This document shows, piece after piece, positions 8,633 to 16,514 of a DNA stretch of 64,000 nt; the first letter of the stretch is position 1, and each line of letters opens with the position of its first letter. Origin of the DNA: Selenomonas sp. AE3005 (GTDB lineage: Bacteria > Bacillota > Negativicutes > Selenomonadales > Selenomonadaceae); NCBI RefSeq assembly GCF_000686945.1, contig NZ_KK366040.1, positions 1 to 64,000 of the forward strand. Reading direction: 5' to 3'. The translations under genes and the position numbers were made by a program. The notes below the pieces were generated by a model that saw only the letters and a list, made by a program, of their open reading frames with translations, was not told where the DNA came from and searched no databases.

Positions 8633-8922
8633 ACGGCCTGATTTAAAGGGGAAAATCCCCCCCACTAGCTACTATTCTACACTCTTTGTCCCCATAAGTA
8701 AAACATTTTCCACGAAAATCTGCCGAAAAAAATATTTTCTGAAAAGACGTTCATTGCTTGAAATTTATTGCCTTTGTTCAGTGCAATAGCTCAAGGCTAT
8801 CCATATTGATTGAAATTGTTCCCAGCCGCAAAAAAGCCTTATCATTTCCCGAGAAACTGACGATATAACTATAGGGAGAGTCTTGAACTTTTCTACTATC
8901 TTTCGCGAAAGGAGGTTTTATC

Positions 8923-9873
8923 ATGTCTACCATTTCGGCAATGGCCAGAGATACGTACACGATGTACAAGATGGCCCAAGGCGGTACTCAGTCGACAACC
9001 GCAGCCCAAAAAGCGGCCGCTAAGGCAGAAGAAAGCACCAGCACAGCCTCTGCTCAGGACAAAAGCTATGCTGCAGCAGCTGCCAACGTCAGCCGGCTGA
9101 GCAATTTGGTTGGCTCCTTTGATTCAGCTTACACGAACAAGAAAACCAACGCCGCCCAGGATTCCATCAGCAGCCTTTGGTCAGGATACACTAATTCCAG
9201 CTCAACCGGCATCGCTGACTTGTCAGCTCTTTCCGGCGTGTCCAGCAGTGCAGCCGGCCTGGTTAATTCCTACAACGAGGCCAAGTCCACATTCCAGACA
9301 CAGCTCAAGGCTTATATGGGCGATTTGAAAAATTCTGCCCAGACGGTCAGAAACATGAGCTACGAATTCAGTGCCCAAGACATCACCGAGGCGGAAGACG
9401 GCAGCAAGACATACAGCGATGGCCTTAAAAATGCCATCAAGAATGTCAAGCAGCTGGTTTCTGACTACAACGACGCGCTGGACCTCACCAGTGACTACAG
9501 CAGCGTCGGCAAACGAATGGAATCACTCCATAAGTCCTTTGCCGACACCACCTACCGGGCTGACACCTACAAACAGCTCGGCATCTCGGTGGACAGCAAG
9601 ACTGGCAAGATGACTGTCGATGAAGACAAACTTGCCACAGCCCTCACCGAAAACGGCGACCGCGCCAAAACGGCTTTAGGCGCCAACGGCCTCGCAGGCA
9701 AAGCCGAACAGCACCTCACTCAGGCCAACAGCCAAAGTGAACACCTGTTCCCGTCCATGCAAAGCATGTTTGGCGACTCCATCAAAACCGCGTCGGCCTA
9801 CACGAACCCCAAAGTACTGAACGCCTCCGTCCAGTACGGCATGATTGGCAACCTTTTCAGTTCGATGTTTTAA
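8923..9873 (+). CDS. Orphan protein resembling the C-terminal region of flagellar cap protein FliD
   Basis: A 316-aa protein, rich in Ala, Ser, Thr and Lys with no signal peptide, preceded by a strong AAGGAGG. The first 90 residues are low-complexity. Residues about 150-245 resemble the FliD C-terminal domain: a helix with VKQLVSDYNDALD, then LGISVDSKTGKMTVDEDK, the pattern in FliD where a short beta hairpin precedes a helix. No other flagellar gene is nearby. It could be a secreted filament-associated protein or a paralogue that has lost its motility role. I do not recognise an exact family. A bidirectional terminator follows directly. Confidence 0.7.
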   Translation: MSTISAMARDTYTMYKMAQGGTQSTTAAQKAAAKAEESTSTASAQDKSYAAAAANVSRLSNLVGSFDSAYTNKKTNAAQDSISSLWSGYTNSSSTGIADLSALSGVSSSAAGLVNSYNEAKSTFQTQLKAYMGDLKNSAQTVRNMSYEFSAQDITEAEDGSKTYSDGLKNAIKNVKQLVSDYNDALDLTSDYSSVGKRMESLHKSFADTTYRADTYKQLGISVDSKTGKMTVDEDKLATALTENGDRAKTALGANGLAGKAEQHLTQANSQSEHLFPSMQSMFGDSIKTASAYTNPKVLNASVQYGMIGNLFSSMF

Positions 9874-9884
9874 AGAGGGCCAAC

Positions 9885-9933
9885 AAAAAGGGAGACTGTA
9901 CAAGCACTATCACTTGCTACAGTCTCCCTTTTT
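9885..9933. terminator. Bidirectional terminator between the FliD-like gene and the RHH gene
   Basis: Perfect 16-bp arms (AAAAAGGGAGACTGTA at 885-900 of this kilobase and its complement at 9918-9933) with a 17-base loop and T runs on both strands. The stop codon of the converging small gene lies at the edge of the T run. Confidence 0.85.
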
Positions 9934-10102
9934 ATTTTTTCTCTTCCGGTAAATCCCCCAATGCATACTCACAGCACTGCTTCACCAGATTATTGACGGA
10001 AACATTCTTCTCCTTTGCCACCTGCTCGAGCTTGTCCAACAGTTCCTGCGGAAACCGAAACGTTTTATTCACCATATCCTGACTCTGTTTTACGACAAAC
10101 AT
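9932..10102 (-). CDS. Small ribbon-helix-helix (Arc/CopG-like) protein
   Basis: A 56-aa protein beginning MFVVKQSQDMVNKTFRFP. The short strand KTFRFPQEL followed by two helices (EQVAKEKNVSVNNL and VKQCCEYAL) is the ribbon-helix-helix DNA-binding pattern, as in antitoxins and small repressors. GGAGGTGAT lies five bases before the ATG. No toxin gene accompanies it: the upstream DNA is manC/manB debris. It may be a solitary repressor or the surviving half of a toxin-antitoxin pair. Too short for most gene callers. Confidence 0.7.
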   Translation of the reverse strand: MFVVKQSQDMVNKTFRFPQELLDKLEQVAKEKNVSVNNLVKQCCEYALGDLPEEKK

Positions 10103-10218
10103 CTACTATCACCTCCATGAGCAAATTTTATCTATCTTTCATATCTGAAAGCCTAATTTTTCCTATTATCTCATTCGTTTTCTGCTGCATTACCCCCTCA
10201 TCATACCGTGCCTCCACA

Positions 10219-10645
10219 TTAACCCTCAATAAAATTCCCCTGCTCATCAAACATAAAACAGCGGTCAAAGTCACCATCCCAGGCCACACCGGCGTCAGCC
10301 CCAAACTTGCGCACAGCATTAGCCGTAGCCTCACGATTATCCGGCAGTAATGGATTGGGCACACCATTGGGAAAATTCCCATCTGGCTGATGGTGAACCT
10401 TCACCAGTTCAAACGGCAGATACTTCTCCATTACCTGCCGCACCATTGCCAGCATTGACCACAACTTTCAACGGTTTTAATTTTGACATGTCAACCTTAC
10501 GAATCTGCCGGAACACACGCTGCGCCATAGAGATATACTCTCCATCCACCTGCGGAAACAGGGGAATAAACTGTTTCGAACGGATATCATTGGACAGCGG
10601 CCACAAACGCTTACCAAAGCCGCCGGATAATAAAACTATATGCAA
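10219..10645 (-). pseudogene. manC-manB chimera: fused remnants of mannose-1-P guanylyltransferase and phosphomannomutase
   Basis: Reading from TTG 10645 (SD GGGAGGA), the first 47 or so codons are the N-terminus of a ManC nucleotidyltransferase (HIVLLSGGFGKRLWPLSN, then SMAQRVFRQI). The frame then passes into an internal part of a phosphomannomutase ([18 protein letters not shown]) and, after a further frame change, into another part ([17 protein letters not shown] and [16 protein letters not shown], the metal-binding DGDxDR loop). At least two deletions have fused and broken both genes. No functional product is expected. The 10103-10218 stretch upstream of it holds nothing recognisable. Confidence 0.85.
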
Positions 10646-10672
10646 TATTTGTTCCTCCCTGTTGAAATAGTA

Positions 10673-10701
10673 TTGGGGCAAGTTTTATAATATGTTATAA
10701 T
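10673..10701 (+). promoter_or_regulatory. Promoter of the DUF4160-DUF2442 pair
   Basis: TTGGGG (10673-10678), 17-bp spacer, and TATAAT (10696-10701) with an extended TGT immediately upstream. It lies 24 bp before the first gene. Confidence 0.6.
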
Positions 10702-10724
10702 CTAGGTAAGGAGCGTGATACATT

Positions 10725-10979
10725 ATGCCAGAAATAACACGGTTTTACGGTATCATCATCAAAATGTTCTTCAAACCAAAGGAACATGAACCTAGCCATA
10801 TACATGCGCTTTACGGTGAATACGTTGGCGAATTCAATATCCGTAGCTTTGAGATGATAGAGGGGGACTTACCTCCCAAAGCCCAGGAACTTGTAACGGA
10901 ATGGTTACAAATGTACCATAAGGAACTGCAAGAAATGTGGGACACACAACTTATTCGTAAACTACCGCCTTTGAAATAG
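10725..10979 (+). CDS. DUF4160 domain protein (toxin-antitoxin-like pair, first gene)
   Basis: An 84-aa protein with the DUF4160 signature PKEHEPSHIHALYGEY, a region of clustered His and acidic residues. DUF4160 and DUF2442 proteins occur as adjacent small genes in many bacteria and are suspected to form toxin-antitoxin-type modules; no activity is proven to my knowledge. The SD AAGGAG is present. The stop TAG at 10977-10979 overlaps the SD of the next gene. It sits in debris of mannose genes, flanked by two copies of a manC fragment. Confidence 0.85.
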   Translation: MPEITRFYGIIIKMFFKPKEHEPSHIHALYGEYVGEFNIRSFEMIEGDLPPKAQELVTEWLQMYHKELQEMWDTQLIRKLPPLK

Positions 10980-10991
10980 GAGGTGCCTGCT

Positions 10992-11240
10992 ATGATTCCT
11001 CGCATTACAAAAATAGAACCACGTGAAAACTATATCTTATATGTAATTTTCGACGACGGAAAAAAAGTTCTCTATGATGTAAAAGATGATATTCACACCT
11101 TGCCTACATATCGTAATTTAATGACCGAGCCCGGTCTTTTTCAAAACTTTCAAATTGACGAAAGCCGTACTTGCGTATTTTGGAATGACGAAATTGATTT
11201 AGCCAGCGATATTATTTATGAATACGGCCTATCCTGCTAG
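10992..11240 (+). CDS. DUF2442 domain protein (partner of DUF4160)
   Basis: An 82-aa protein of the DUF2442 family (MIPRITKIEPRENYILYV..., ending with WNDEIDLASDIIYEYG). The ATG at 10992 follows AGGAGG by seven bases, so I reject an in-frame GTG at 10983. Family members are small all-beta proteins typically encoded beside DUF4160, with no known catalysis. A perfect palindromic terminator follows 10 bp after the stop, and the same palindrome is found behind vapBC. Confidence 0.85.
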   Translation: MIPRITKIEPRENYILYVIFDDGKKVLYDVKDDIHTLPTYRNLMTEPGLFQNFQIDESRTCVFWNDEIDLASDIIYEYGLSC

Positions 11241-11249
11241 TGTATTTAT

Positions 11250-11279
11250 TGACGAGTCAATTTGACTCGTCATTTTTCT
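11250..11279 (+). terminator. Palindromic terminator behind DUF4160-DUF2442
   Basis: Arms TGACGAGTCAA (11250-11260) and TTGACTCGTCA (11262-11272) separated by one base and followed by TTTTTCTT. The same 11-bp arms recur at 12131-12153. Confidence 0.7.
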
Positions 11280-11318
11280 TACAAAGACATAGGAAACAAT
11301 ATAGTCATACTTATTACT

Positions 11319-11401
11319 GGAATAAACTGTTTCGAGCGGATATCATTGGACAGCGGCCACAAACGCTTACCAAAGCCACCGGATAATAATACGATATGCA
11401 A
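11319..11401 (-). pseudogene. Second manC N-terminal remnant (83 bp)
   Basis: Codes for HIVLLSGGFGKRLWPLSN and the following ten residues of a ManC-type nucleotidyltransferase, then runs into unrelated sequence and a stop. It matches 10563-10645 at 79 of 83 bases. The upstream sequences of the two copies differ (each has its own SD, here AGGAGTGATTAT before TTG), so they look like two truncated paralogues rather than a simple local duplication. Confidence 0.8.
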
Positions 11402-11432
11402 ATAATCACTCCTAAACATTAATATAATTGAT

Positions 11433-11463
11433 TTGACTCGATATATACTTTGATATATACTTT
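11433..11463 (+). promoter_or_regulatory. vapBC promoter with tandem-repeat operator
   Basis: TTGACT (11433-11438), 17-bp spacer, TATACT (11456-11461). Two exact tandem copies of GATATATACTTT (11440-11451 and 11452-11463) cover the spacer and -10, a good candidate operator for VapB autorepression. TTGACTCG at the -35 also matches one arm of the palindrome behind vapBC. Confidence 0.7.
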
Positions 11464-11482
11464 TAAAAAAGGGGTGATGATT

Positions 11483-11719
11483 ATGCTTACAGCAAAAATT
11501 TTCCAAAACGGACGAAGTCAGGCCGTTCGCTTGCCTAAAGAGTATCGTTTCAATGAAAGTGAAGTTCTCACACACAAAGTCGGTGATGTACTTATGATCT
11601 TCCCCAAATCACAGGAAGACAACTGGAATATGTTGCTGACCAGCCTTGATTTGTTCAGTGATGATTTCATGGCTGATGGCCGCGATATCCCACAGGCACA
11701 AGAAAGGGATGCACTATAA
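11483..11719 (+). CDS. vapB: VapB-type antitoxin (AbrB/MazE fold)
   Basis: A 78-aa antitoxin with the swapped-hairpin AbrB-type N-terminus (AKIFQNGRSQAVRLPKEY) for DNA binding and an acidic C-terminal tail that would neutralise the toxin. ATG 11483 lies six bases after GGGGTG, which favours it over ATG 11477. The stop overlaps the start of vapC as TAATG, so the two are translationally coupled. It is likely to autoregulate through the tandem repeats in its promoter. Confidence 0.9.
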   Translation: MLTAKIFQNGRSQAVRLPKEYRFNESEVLTHKVGDVLMIFPKSQEDNWNMLLTSLDLFSDDFMADGRDIPQAQERDAL

Positions 11720-12120
11720 TGTATATGCTTGACACCAATATCTGCATATTCGCTATCAAGAAACGTCCCGATAAGGTCATAGCTCGGTTGCAAACCCACA
11801 AACCCTCAGAAATCTGCATATCTTCTATTACCTACGCCGAACTTTGCCATGGTGTGGAAAAAAGTCAAGCAAAAGCCAGAAACCGGCTGGCACTCACATT
11901 GTTCCTCTCTGCCATAAACATTATGCCTTTTGACGACCTAGCCGCGTATGAATATGGTAAAGTACGAGCCGCCTTAGAATTAAACGGCACGCCTATAGGA
12001 CCGCTTGATACACAGATAGCTGCACATGCAAAAGCATTGAATATGACATTGGTAACCAACAACACCCGCGAATTCAAACGTGTAGAAGGATTAAAAATTG
12101 AAGACTGGGCAAATGAATAA
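11719..12120 (+). CDS. vapC: VapC-type PIN-domain ribonuclease toxin
   Basis: A 133-aa PIN-domain RNase. The conserved acidic residues are visible: Asp in MLDTNICIF (residue 5), Glu in TYAELCHG (near 41), Asp in GPLDTQIAAHA (near 97), followed by TNNTREF at the usual place for the fourth site. VapC toxins cleave tRNA or rRNA and are held inactive by VapB. It appears intact and forms an operon with vapB. Its neighbourhood of gene debris fits a mobile or addiction module. Confidence 0.93.
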   Translation: MYMLDTNICIFAIKKRPDKVIARLQTHKPSEICISSITYAELCHGVEKSQAKARNRLALTLFLSAINIMPFDDLAAYEYGKVRAALELNGTPIGPLDTQIAAHAKALNMTLVTNNTREFKRVEGLKIEDWANE

Positions 12121-12130
12121 CTGTTATGCA

Positions 12131-12160
12131 TGACGAGTCAAATTGACTCGTCATTTTATT
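12131..12160 (+). terminator. Palindromic terminator behind vapBC
   Basis: TGACGAGTCAA (12131-12141) and TTGACTCGTCA (12143-12153), then TTTTATT. It is identical in both arms to the terminator at 11250. From 12161 to 12366 I see no gene, only AT-rich DNA and possibly the outer end of the adjacent IS4 remnant. Confidence 0.7.
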
Positions 12161-12366
12161 ATGCCTTTTGGTATGAACACCCTAAATAATTTCCGAATCT
12201 GTCTATAGATATAATTCATGATTTGTCTCAACTACGACCGCATCCATAGCATTATCAAATCTTTTTTCTAACTTCTTGCATATTTATTATCATCTCAAAC
12301 TTCACACATCCGAAACAAGCCTCCTATCAAGCGTAACATCGGGGGGTGACTGCTAAAACAGCAACT

Positions 12367-13293
12367 TCATGCACACCGTTCTAGGCATCTGTGCCATAAT
12401 TTAGGCAGATTTTCCAAGAAGGAATCCAGCATGGCATTTAGTTCTTTTTCAAGGAAAAGCCATTTTTCCGTTATCATGGATACAAGTTTTTTCAAAACCA
12501 TAATCAGCGCATCCATGTACTGTAAATCCTGCAATTCATCGCACGAGACATAGAATAATTCACCAATACTCCGTTTATCGGTTTTTCTGCGTTGTTCCAG
12601 AGATAATAGCATATATCTGGCCAAGACAATGGACACATGAGCTGTCATTGCATCATAAGACATGGTTCTGCTCTCTTTGCCAAGCTTAAGATACGATTTG
12701 CACATTTTGAAGAAGACTTCTATATTCCAGCGTTTGCCATAGGTTTTAATGATTTCTTCTTCGGACAGATTAACATCCGTAGAAACCAAAATCAGATAAT
12801 CCTGTCGGTTGTTCCTGTTTCTTACAAAGACCAGTTTTACCGGAATGGCTTGTTTTCCTTTTACGACTTCCGCCTCCACGGAAAGAAGATATAGGGAACG
12901 GCCACGGCGCTTCTTTGCTGCTCGGAAAATTGCAGGCGCGCTTTGCATCCGTCCGCTGTAGCGAAAATGAATTTTTTCACTCTTCTTGACCATGCCAATG
13001 ACATCGTAGCCAATATCCTTGACTTGCAGCAATGAAGATGGCGAACAGAACCATGTATCAAAAAGAACATACTTTGCCGGAATCTCAGCGGCTTTTGCAT
13101 CTTTCAGCAAGGTCAGCATCACGCTGGTAGCCTTGGTCTGCGCAGTTTGCCGCCATTGCTTCTGGCATCAATAGATGCGGATGCTTCCTGTAGCCGGTTT
13201 TCACGCTCGGTAGAGGATAGCAGACACTGACTCAATGGCAGGAAAGAATTTCCATCGCTCCAGCCAATAGTCCGCAGCCCCCCCTCGTTTCAA
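12367..13293 (-). pseudogene. IS4-family transposase remnant, 5'-truncated and frameshifted
   Basis: The largest open piece (from 13122) encodes the C-terminal 251 aa of an IS4-type DDE transposase, including KYVLFDTWFCSPSSL (around the second Asp) and the YREK-like region YGKRWNIEVFFKMCKSY. Another frame upstream still encodes GWSDGNSFLPLSQCLLS and STERENRLQEASASIDARSN, the segment normally preceding it, so one frameshift near 13130-13150 separates the two. The first third of the transposase is missing, replaced by the start of a glf gene near 13293. No intact terminal inverted repeats could be assigned. The element cannot transpose by itself. Confidence 0.85.
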
Positions 13294-13368
13294 TTTACCG
13301 GTCTTTTTGGCTTCATGCGCAAATACAGCACCAAACAAGCCACTTCCCACAATTAAATAATCGAACAT
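13294..13368 (-). pseudogene. N-terminal remnant of a second UDP-galactopyranose mutase gene
   Basis: Starts MFDYLIVGSGLFGAVFAHEA followed by KKTGK, the FAD-binding N-terminus of Glf, and then runs directly into IS4-derived sequence. Only about 25 codons remain. It lies immediately downstream of the other glf copy (13393-14536), so two paralogous glf genes once stood in tandem. Confidence 0.8.
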
Positions 13369-13392
13369 CATATTAATCTCCAACCCCATCAA

Positions 13393-14536
13393 TTATTTTT
13401 GCATTTGATCAGCCATAGCCAAAGCACGTTCTAGCGCCTGATCCATATTGTAATACTTAAAGTCAGCCAATCTTCCACAGCAGTAAAAATTACATATCTG
13501 CTTTGCTCTCTCCTGATATCTGCCTGCTAATGCGATACTTTCTTCTGTCAAAACTGGATAATATGTTTCCTGCTTTTCACCTTTTTTATACGGCAAGGAG
13601 TATTCCACCGCATAGCTTGTACCTGTTACATTCTGTACAGGCATTTTTTTATACTCAGTAATTCTAGTGTACCCCTCAGCCTGCGGGTATGCTGTGACGG
13701 GGTACGGCTGCAAACTGTCTATATCCTCATGATGCCATTCAAATTTGAGAGAACGATAGGGCAGCGCCCCTTCATCCATGCCAAAAAGTTCGTCCAACGC
13801 ACCGGTATAGACAATCTTATATGGAGAAACTTCACCATCCAGCAAGATTTTTTGCCATCTGTCGATACAAACAGGTGTTCCAAAACATCTATACCTAACT
13901 TCACTTCAATATTTTCATGCGATAGTAAGTTATGGAAAAAATCGCAATAACTGTGAACAGGCATCACTTGATATTTATCATCGAAGTATCCTTCATCATA
14001 AGAAAATCTTAACGGCACACGCTTCAATACGCTCGGATCAATCTTATCTGGCGATATTCCCCATTGCTTGGCAGTATACAGACTGTAATCCTTGGCAAAC
14101 AGAAATTCACCGTATTTTCGTACAATCTCATTTGCACAAGACAGGACCTCTACCACCGTAGCGGTCGTTCTATCACCAAAAACACTCTTTATCTGCTGTT
14201 TGAGTTCTTCCGCTTCCTGTTCAGTATAAAACGTTTCTATCGTGGAAAAGTTAAACGGTGTTGGGGTAAATTTACCATCGATTTGTGCCCCACATTGCAG
14301 TGCATACGGTTCCCATTTCTCATGCTGAAGCATGAACTCATATAGTTCTTATCATTCGTATGAAATGTATGCGGGCCATATTTATGGACATTTATGCCAT
14401 ACTCATCTTTATAGTCATACATATTGCCGCCGATATGAGAGCGTCTCTCCCATATCGTAACCTTATGACCATTATCTGCTAATTTTCTGGCAATCACCGC
14501 ACCACTAAGACCAGCACCAACTACTAAATATTCCAT
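13393..14536 (-). pseudogene. glf: UDP-galactopyranose mutase, split by two single-base frameshifts
   Basis: Glf converts UDP-galactopyranose to UDP-galactofuranose with reduced FAD. All parts are present in order: the N-terminus MEYLVVGAGLSGAVIARKL with GxGxxG, the middle (TIETFYTEQEAEELKQQI, AKQWGISPDKIDPSVL) and the C-terminus (GRLADFKYYNMDQALERAL). The frame is lost twice: near 14349, where one base is missing from NDKELYEF, and at an A6 tract (T6 at 13848-13853) where A7 would restore the frame. With both repaired the product would be about 381 aa, a normal length. Either the gene decayed recently, it varies by slippage, or the two indels are sequencing errors. Confidence 0.85.
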
Positions 14537-14537
14537 C

Positions 14538-15113
14538 TTAGAAGGCTCCATACTCATCCACATATTCATTGAAGAACGGCAATTGTTTATCTTTGTCTGC
14601 TAGAATCAGATTATCCACACCGCCGATTTTTTCCAATGGCCACTCTACTCCTATTTCCGGGTCATTCCAGCGAATGCCACCATCGAATTCTCCATAGAAC
14701 TTTTCAGCGCATTTGTATGAGACAATAGAATCCTCCAGCACAAGATAACCATGAGCACATCCTGCTGGAACCAAAAGTTCATTATGTTTTTCTCCATACA
14801 AATCAAAGCCTAACCACTTTTTAAAGGTAGGGCTGTCCTTGCGCATATCCACCACTACATCATATACATGCCCCGTGACACAGCGCACTAATTTTGGCTG
14901 CTGTTTTTCTCGCTGAAAATGTAATGCACGTATAACGCCCTTATGGGATGTGGTGTAAAAGACTTCGGCTAATTCATGGTCAATACCATTGTTTTTAAAC
15001 ACTTCCCTGGAGTAATCCTTAGTAAAACAGCCGCGCACGTCCTCTGCGTTGAAAGGAGTAACTTCGATAAGTCCCGGAATTATTGTTTCCTTAAATTCAA
15101 ATTTTGTATTCAT
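14538..15113 (-). CDS. rfbC: RmlC-like nucleotide-sugar 3,5- (or 3-) epimerase
   Basis: A 191-aa cupin enzyme of the dTDP-4-dehydrorhamnose 3,5-epimerase family. Family landmarks are the N-terminal DVRGCFTKDYS, the catalytic His in GVIRALHFQ, the strand KLVRCVTGHVYDVVVDMR, and VPAGCAHGYLV. No dTDP-rhamnose genes (rfbA, B, D) are nearby. Instead it lies with rfbF, rfbG and an SDR gene, so the likely substrate is CDP-4-keto-6-deoxyglucose. The glf start lies one base after its stop. Confidence 0.88.
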   Translation of the reverse strand: MNTKFEFKETIIPGLIEVTPFNAEDVRGCFTKDYSREVFKNNGIDHELAEVFYTTSHKGVIRALHFQREKQQPKLVRCVTGHVYDVVVDMRKDSPTFKKWLGFDLYGEKHNELLVPAGCAHGYLVLEDSIVSYKCAEKFYGEFDGGIRWNDPEIGVEWPLEKIGGVDNLILADKDKQLPFFNEYVDEYGAF

Positions 15114-15138
15114 CTGTCCATCACCTTCGCATAAGCAA

Positions 15139-16062
15139 TCAGTTCATAAATCCAGCCATCCAGTCACGTGTCTTTTTCGCACCTTCTGCAAAACTTATCT
15201 CGGCGTGAAATCCAGTATCCTGCTCAGTATCATGACCATCAAAATAGCTAATAGGCAAGTTGATACCTGTGAACGGCACATCTCCAAAAATGAACTCCCT
15301 GTCAGGAGCGATTGCTGCCTTCATCTCCAGCAAGAACTCTTTCAATGGACGTGCCTGCGAACTGCCAATCATGTATTCACAAAACGGCTTGCCCTTCTCA
15401 CCTATCAAACAAAAAGCCTTTGCCACATCATCAATGTACACAAAATCATAGTTCTGCGTGCCAGCCGTGAAACATGGAGTCTCTCCCTGCAGGATTTTCC
15501 GGATTGTACTGTTGACCAAACGAGGGCTGATTTCCCCCGCACCATAAGCATTAGTAATCATAGGCCAGATAAATTCAATCCCAATATTTGCAGCTACGGA
15601 TTTTGCCATAACATGAGCAATGAGTTTTCCACCGCCATAGATATACCCCATACCGGGCTTATTTTCTCGAGCAAAGGCCGCCGCCACCGTCTCATGTTCC
15701 ATAATACTGCCAGCACCAACGAAACGCTTACAACCTAATTCTTTCGCCAAACGCAACGCATCAACTGTCCATTGCGCATTATCCAACTGCAAGGCTGTGT
15801 CTGCCCGTGCAGCACCTGCCGCACCTTTCCAGGCAAAGTGATAGAATACATCGCAACCAATATCTTCTTTAGTGTGAGATTTTGCAAAATCATTTGTCCG
15901 TTCCAAATCAAACGAACATACCGTCAATAACTCAGACTGCGGCAAATTGTCGCACTTACCATCATGGCAGAGTGCCACCACACGGATTTCCTGCTGAAGT
16001 AACTGACGCACGACATGACTGCCTATAAAGCCATTTGCCCCTGTGACAATAGCACCTTTCAT
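15139..16062 (-). CDS. NAD(P)-dependent nucleotide-sugar epimerase/reductase (extended SDR)
   Basis: A 307-aa extended short-chain dehydrogenase/reductase with GANGFIGSHVV at the N-terminus (Rossmann loop) and a YIYGGGK sequence carrying the catalytic Tyr-xxx-Lys near residue 140. It resembles CDP-abequose/paratose-type synthases and similar 4-ketoreductases. In this operon it would reduce C4 of the CDP-4-keto-6-deoxy sugar after epimerisation. Its promoter region now contains the oppositely oriented higBA module, which splits it from rfbG. Confidence 0.8.
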   Translation of the reverse strand: MKGAIVTGANGFIGSHVVRQLLQQEIRVVALCHDGKCDNLPQSELLTVCSFDLERTNDFAKSHTKEDIGCDVFYHFAWKGAAGAARADTALQLDNAQWTVDALRLAKELGCKRFVGAGSIMEHETVAAAFARENKPGMGYIYGGGKLIAHVMAKSVAANIGIEFIWPMITNAYGAGEISPRLVNSTIRKILQGETPCFTAGTQNYDFVYIDDVAKAFCLIGEKGKPFCEYMIGSSQARPLKEFLLEMKAAIAPDREFIFGDVPFTGINLPISYFDGHDTEQDTGFHAEISFAEGAKKTRDWMAGFMN

Positions 16063-16116
16063 ATACTTAAACCTCTTTCGTATTACAAAAATTCATACAT
16101 CATAAACTTTACCTGC

Positions 16117-16145
16117 TTGTTTTTATGTCGAATAAGACATATAAT
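16117..16145 (+). promoter_or_regulatory. higBA promoter with palindromic operator
   Basis: TTGTTT (16117-16122), 17-bp spacer, TATAAT (16140-16145). The inverted repeat ATGTC-GAATAA-GACAT (16125-16140) fills the spacer and touches the -10, which is a plausible HigA binding site. Confidence 0.7.
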
Positions 16146-16163
16146 AATCACAAGGAGGTAACT

Positions 16164-16514
16164 ATGTACAACATTGAGTTCTACACCACCGAAGATGGCA
16201 AGAAACCCGCTAAAGATTTTATTTTCACGCTAAATGAGAAAATGCAGGCAAAGATGTTACGAAATCTTGACCTTTTGGAAACCAACGGCCCAGCTCTGCG
16301 AATGCCTTATTCTGAAGCACTGGAAGATGGTATCTTCGAATTACGCTCCAAGGAATCCTCTAACATCACACGGGTTTTCTACTTCTTCTATGTCGGCAAG
16401 AAAGCAATTCTCACTAACGGATTTGTGAAAAAGTCACAAAAGACACCCAAAAGAGAATTGGCTCTTGCAAAAAAATACAAAGCAGATTATGAAAGGAGAT
16501 ATCCTCATGAGTGA
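16164..16514 (+). CDS. higB: RelE/HigB-type toxin (Gp49-like family)
   Basis: A 116-aa protein of the phage-derived Gp49-like/HigB superfamily (YNIEFYTTEDGKKPAKDF, then ALEDGIFELRSKESSN and the strand RVFYFFYVGKKAILTNGF). The basic residues around FVKKSQKTPKREL are typical of ribosome-dependent mRNA interferases. ATG 16164 follows AAGGAGG; an earlier in-frame ATG overlaps the promoter. It overlaps higA by eight bases. Toxin-first order is the Hig arrangement. Confidence 0.9.
   Translation: MYNIEFYTTEDGKKPAKDFIFTLNEKMQAKMLRNLDLLETNGPALRMPYSEALEDGIFELRSKESSNITRVFYFFYVGKKAILTNGFVKKSQKTPKRELALAKKYKADYERRYPHE

Noticed and set aside
8840-8922. Possible sigma-28 promoter (GACGATAT) for the FliD-like gene
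   Set aside because: No TAAA-like -35 at the needed distance; the match is too weak to support motility-type control.
10128-10382. 84-codon minus-strand frame over the manB debris
   Set aside because: It is out of frame with the recognisable phosphomannomutase fragment and has no homology pattern.
13201-13392. A 63-codon frame read as a small complete protein
   Set aside because: Its first part is the Glf N-terminus and the rest is out-of-frame IS4 transposase DNA; annotated as two remnants.
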